Source: Bacillota bacterium
Lineage (GTDB): Bacteria; Bacillota_I; Bacilli_A; Izemoplasmatales; Hujiaoplasmataceae
Reading direction: 5' to 3'
DNA length: 64,000 nt
Assembly: GCA_018816905.1 (NCBI GenBank)
Contig: JAHIVB010000010.1
Span: 62,001-126,000 of the forward strand
Numbering within the stretch: position 1 is the first letter of the stretch; every line of letters begins with the position of its first letter. Below the pieces are notes generated by a model that searched no databases, was not told the origin of the DNA, and was given only the letters and a program-made list of their open reading frames with translations. The position numbers were made by a program, and so were the translations under genes. Positions 61,554 to 64,000 of this stretch are shown here, piece by piece.

Positions 61554-63493
61554 TATTCTTCCCCCTTAATCCGATAATTGTCTTCACTCTCAAAAGATAC
61601 AAAAGTATCAATCCATTCTTTTCTGGGTTCGACTTTGTCACCCATCAATACGCTGATACGTTGATCTGCATCCGCCATGTCTTCAATCCGAACTTGAATC
61701 AAAGTTCTGGTTTCCGGATTCATGGTGGTGTCCCAAAGTTGAGTGGCGTTCATTTCTCCAAGACCTTTATATCTTTGGATGTTATACATTTTATATTTTT
61801 TGCAAATTTGTTCTCTGTCTTCTTCGTTCCACGCATAAGTGATTTCTTCTCTTTTGGAGTTTTTCGTAATTTTATAGAGCGGAGGAAGTGCAATATATAG
61901 TTTTCCAGATTCGACGAGTGGCCTCATGTATCTGAAAAAGAAAGTAATCAAAAGAACTTGGATGTGGGCACCATCGGTGTCCGCATCGGTCATGATAATG
62001 ACTTTGTTGTATTGGGATTTATGAACTTGGAAGTCGCCTCCGAGTCCCGCTCCAATCGTTGAAATGATGGTTCCGATCTCTTCGTTTTTCAAGACGTCTT
62101 CCATCTTTTGTTTTTCAGAGTTGATGACTTTTCCACGAAGAGGTAGTATCGCTTGAAACTTTCGGTCTCTTCCTTGCTTTGCTGAACCGCCTGCCGAATC
62201 TCCTTCGACTAAAAACAATTCATTGATCTTCGGGTTTTTCGACGTTGCTGGAGATAGTTTTCCAGACAGAATCATATCCTGCTTCACTACTTTTTTCACA
62301 AGCCGTGCATCTTCTCTAGCTTTTCTTGCGGCTTCTCTTGCATTTCTAGCTCCAAGAGACTTTTCAATCAGGACTTGTGATATTTGTGGGTTCTCAGTGA
62401 GGTAAATGTTCAATTTCTCGGTAATGACGTTTTCAACTGCGGGTCTCGCTTCAGGACTTCCAAGTTTGTTTTTCGTTTGTCCTTCAAATTGCAATAGGTT
62501 TTCCGGAATCCGAATCGAGATGATGACAGTCAATCCTTCACGGATGTCCGCACCTTCCAAGGCAAGATCTTTTTCCTTCAATAAACTCATTCTTCTGGCG
62601 TAGTCGTTAAAGACCTTCGTGAAGGCAGACTTGAAGCCTGTCTCATGGGTTCCGCCATCTTTTGTCCTGACATTGTTCACAAAAGAGATGACATTGTCAG
62701 AATAGGCGTTGGTATACTGAAAAGCGACTTCGACTTCGATGGTTTGCGAAGCACCTTCAAAATAAACTGTTTCGTGCAAAGGTGTCTTTTGATTGTTGAT
62801 GTATTTGACATATTCAGAAATTCCGTCTTCATATACATAGACTTCTTTTTGTTTGCTTCTTTCGTCTTGCAAAATGACTTTGAGTCCTTTGATTAAAAAA
62901 GCACTTTCTCTCAATCTTTCTTCCAAGGTTTGAAAGTGAAACAAAGTCGTCGAAAAAATCGTTTGATCTGGTTTAAACCATACTTCGGTTCCTTGCTTTT
63001 TCGTTTCTCCGATGACGATCAGTTCATTGACTTTCTTTCCGCCATTCTCAAAACGCATTTTATACATCAGTCCGTCACGGTGAACCGTCACTTCCAAAAA
63101 TTCGGATAATGCATTGACCACAGAAGCTCCAACGCCGTGCAACCCACCGGAAACTTTATAAACTCCGGTGTTTCCAAATTTGCCACCTGCATGCAATTTA
63201 GAAAAAATGACTTCCACGCCGGAGAGTCCAGAAGAATGCATGTCAACAGGCATACCACGCCCATCGTCCGTGACCAAAATCGAGTTGTCCTCTTTGACAA
63301 CCACCTTGATGGTCTTTCCGTATCCTGCCAAAACTTCGTCAATCGAATTGTCAACGATTTCCCAGACGAGATGATGAAGTCCTCTAGCGTCGGTCGAACC
63401 GACGTACATTCCAGGTCTCTTCCGAACTGCTTCAAGACCTTCCAAGATTTGGATGGACTGTGCATTGTAGATTTCATTTCCTTTTGCGCTCAT
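61553..63493 (-). CDS. parE: DNA topoisomerase IV subunit B
   Basis: ATPase subunit of topoisomerase IV. 646 aa. GHKL ATPase motifs are EIVDNSIDEVLAGYG, VTDDGRGMPVDMH and GGLHGVGASVVNALS. The TOPRIM domain has ELFLVEGDSAGGSAKQGRD and IMTDADTDGAHIQ. The start at 63493 (MSAKGNEIYNAQS) has AAAGGGG eight bases upstream; an ATG at 63499 is two bases from it. The order plsY (divergent), parE, parC is typical of Firmicutes. Confidence 0.96.
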   Translation of the reverse strand: MSAKGNEIYNAQSIQILEGLEAVRKRPGMYVGSTDARGLHHLVWEIVDNSIDEVLAGYGKTIKVVVKEDNSILVTDDGRGMPVDMHSSGLSGVEVIFSKLHAGGKFGNTGVYKVSGGLHGVGASVVNALSEFLEVTVHRDGLMYKMRFENGGKKVNELIVIGETKKQGTEVWFKPDQTIFSTTLFHFQTLEERLRESAFLIKGLKVILQDERSKQKEVYVYEDGISEYVKYINNQKTPLHETVYFEGASQTIEVEVAFQYTNAYSDNVISFVNNVRTKDGGTHETGFKSAFTKVFNDYARRMSLLKEKDLALEGADIREGLTVIISIRIPENLLQFEGQTKNKLGSPEARPAVENVITEKLNIYLTENPQISQVLIEKSLGARNAREAARKAREDARLVKKVVKQDMILSGKLSPATSKNPKINELFLVEGDSAGGSAKQGRDRKFQAILPLRGKVINSEKQKMEDVLKNEEIGTIISTIGAGLGGDFQVHKSQYNKVIIMTDADTDGAHIQVLLITFFFRYMRPLVESGKLYIALPPLYKITKNSKREEITYAWNEEDREQICKKYKMYNIQRYKGLGEMNATQLWDTTMNPETRTLIQVRIEDMADADQRISVLMGDKVEPRKEWIDTFVSFESEDNYRIKGEE

Positions 63494-63521
63494 GTGCATA
63501 ACCCCTTTTGTCTCTTCTATT

Positions 63522-63527
63522 ATTATA
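63522..63527 (-). promoter_or_regulatory. Extended -10 of the parE-parC promoter
   Basis: TGGTATAAT on the minus strand, 29 nt before the start. Lacks a good -35. Confidence 0.6.
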
Positions 63528-63572
63528 CCAAACTTTTACATTTTTTTCCTTATCTTTTTGAAGTTATTATGA

Positions 63573-63578
63573 TATAAT
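63573..63578 (+). promoter_or_regulatory. Extended -10 of the plsY promoter
   Basis: TGATATAAT on plus, 26 nt before the ATG, divergent from the parE promoter. Confidence 0.6.
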
Positions 63579-63603
63579 TTTGTGGTATATCGGAGGTCGT
63601 AAT

Positions 63604-64000
63604 ATGGTAAATGTACTATTTCTTTTGCTTGCATATCTTCTAGGCTCGATTCCTTTCTCCTATCTCTTCGGAGAATTATTCAGACATCAGGATTTGAGAA
63701 AGCTTGGAAGTGGCAATTTAGGCGCTACGAACGCTTTTAGAGAGTTTGGAAAACCGATTGGGATTGCAGTCAGTCTGCTCGATGTTACAAAAAGTGGTCT
63801 CTTGGTGTTCTTGATGATCAACACCTCGTGGTTTGACAGTTTAGATTTAATCAGTCCTTTGTATTTTGGACTTGCTTCGGTCATTGGACATGTCTATCCT
63901 GTTTGGTTCAAATTCAAGGGTGGTAAAGGTGTTGCAACCTCATTTGGATTACTCCTTGCCTATGACTACAGAATCGCGATTGTCATGGTGCTTGTATTTT
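63604..64000 (+). CDS. plsY: Glycerol-3-phosphate acyltransferase PlsY (C-terminus cut by window edge)
   Basis: Membrane acyltransferase using acyl-phosphate to make lysophosphatidic acid. 132 residues visible of about 200. Motif 1 is LGSIPFSYLFGELF followed by RKLGSGNLGATNAFR, and motif 2 is GHVYPVWFKFKGGKGVATSFG. Several membrane helices are evident. GGAGGT precedes the ATG by six bases. It is part of the phospholipid pathway together with acpP. Confidence 0.96.
   Translation, partial: MVNVLFLLLAYLLGSIPFSYLFGELFRHQDLRKLGSGNLGATNAFREFGKPIGIAVSLLDVTKSGLLVFLMINTSWFDSLDLISPLYFGLASVIGHVYPVWFKFKGGKGVATSFGLLLAYDYRIAIVMVLVF

Noticed and set aside
1-64000. CRISPR arrays, insertion sequences, tRNA or rRNA genes
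   Set aside because: No regularly spaced repeats, no transposase-like product with terminal inverted repeats, and no tRNA or rRNA sequence recognised on either strand.

Overview
The window reads as chromosomal DNA of a low-GC bacterium near the Mollicutes (Izemoplasmatales/Acholeplasmatales type) or a closely related member of the Bacilli. Reasons: type-B RNase P RNA, lone DUF2779, trigger factor and Lon genes, no peptidoglycan gene in 64 kb, and the operon pairs lspA-rluD, ruvB-queA and apt-recJ. TGA is a genuine stop here (ruvB, rel and psuG end in TGA) and tryptophan is TGG, so this is code 11, not the UGA-Trp mycoplasma code. The placement is inference. About 50 genes are packed mostly on the minus strand. 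Only the coiled-coil pair, rnhC, sod and plsY are on plus.

1-6000: the promoter-proximal part of a bacterial microcompartment (BMC) operon, read leftward from a TTGACA-17-TATAAT promoter with a cre/LacI-like operator. The order is LacI regulator, triose-phosphate isomerase, a flavoprotein-like protein, PduP-type CoA-acylating aldehyde dehydrogenase, PduS, and PduT (cut by the window edge). TPI, the flavoprotein-like protein and the dehydrogenase all start with a short amphipathic helix that looks like a BMC encapsulation peptide. A TPI apparently routed into a shell, beside an acetaldehyde-type dehydrogenase, suggests an aldolase core making glyceraldehyde-3-phosphate plus acetaldehyde (deoxyribose-5-phosphate aldolase). 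The signature enzyme and main shell genes lie outside the window, so this is inference.

6.1-24.7 kb: housekeeping (ruvB-queA; hemW-xerD-deoB; lepA; rpsO, pnp, rnpB; a DUF2779 nuclease-like protein). It is interrupted by two consecutive plus-strand genes for very large coiled-coil proteins (1151 and 985 aa) that I cannot assign. They form their own operon and are the strongest candidate here for an undescribed structural system.

24.8-37.2 kb: Nudix hydrolase plus a YczE-like membrane protein behind an unusual leader (palindrome and 7-codon ORF), an alpha/beta hydrolase, lon, tig, a mutS2-trx-truB-ribF-DUF697 operon, and rnhC. 37.3-41.2 kb: superoxide dismutase, then a TetR-controlled ABC exporter operon ending in an unlisted 48-aa membrane protein. 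41.2-48.3 kb: one run of ten overlapping or closely spaced genes (AI-2E transporter to rluD), including msrA, psuG, dCMP deaminase, a SepM-like protease and lspA.

48.3-64 kb: hisS with a Cys-rich tail, acpP, a recJ-apt-rel-dtd operon, a degenerate Fic/winged-helix protein coupled to nadC, a GLUG-type lipoprotein, parE-parC, and divergent plsY. Taken together, deoB, psuG and the dCMP deaminase show nucleoside and nucleic-acid salvage, which would fit a deoxyribose-using microcompartment.
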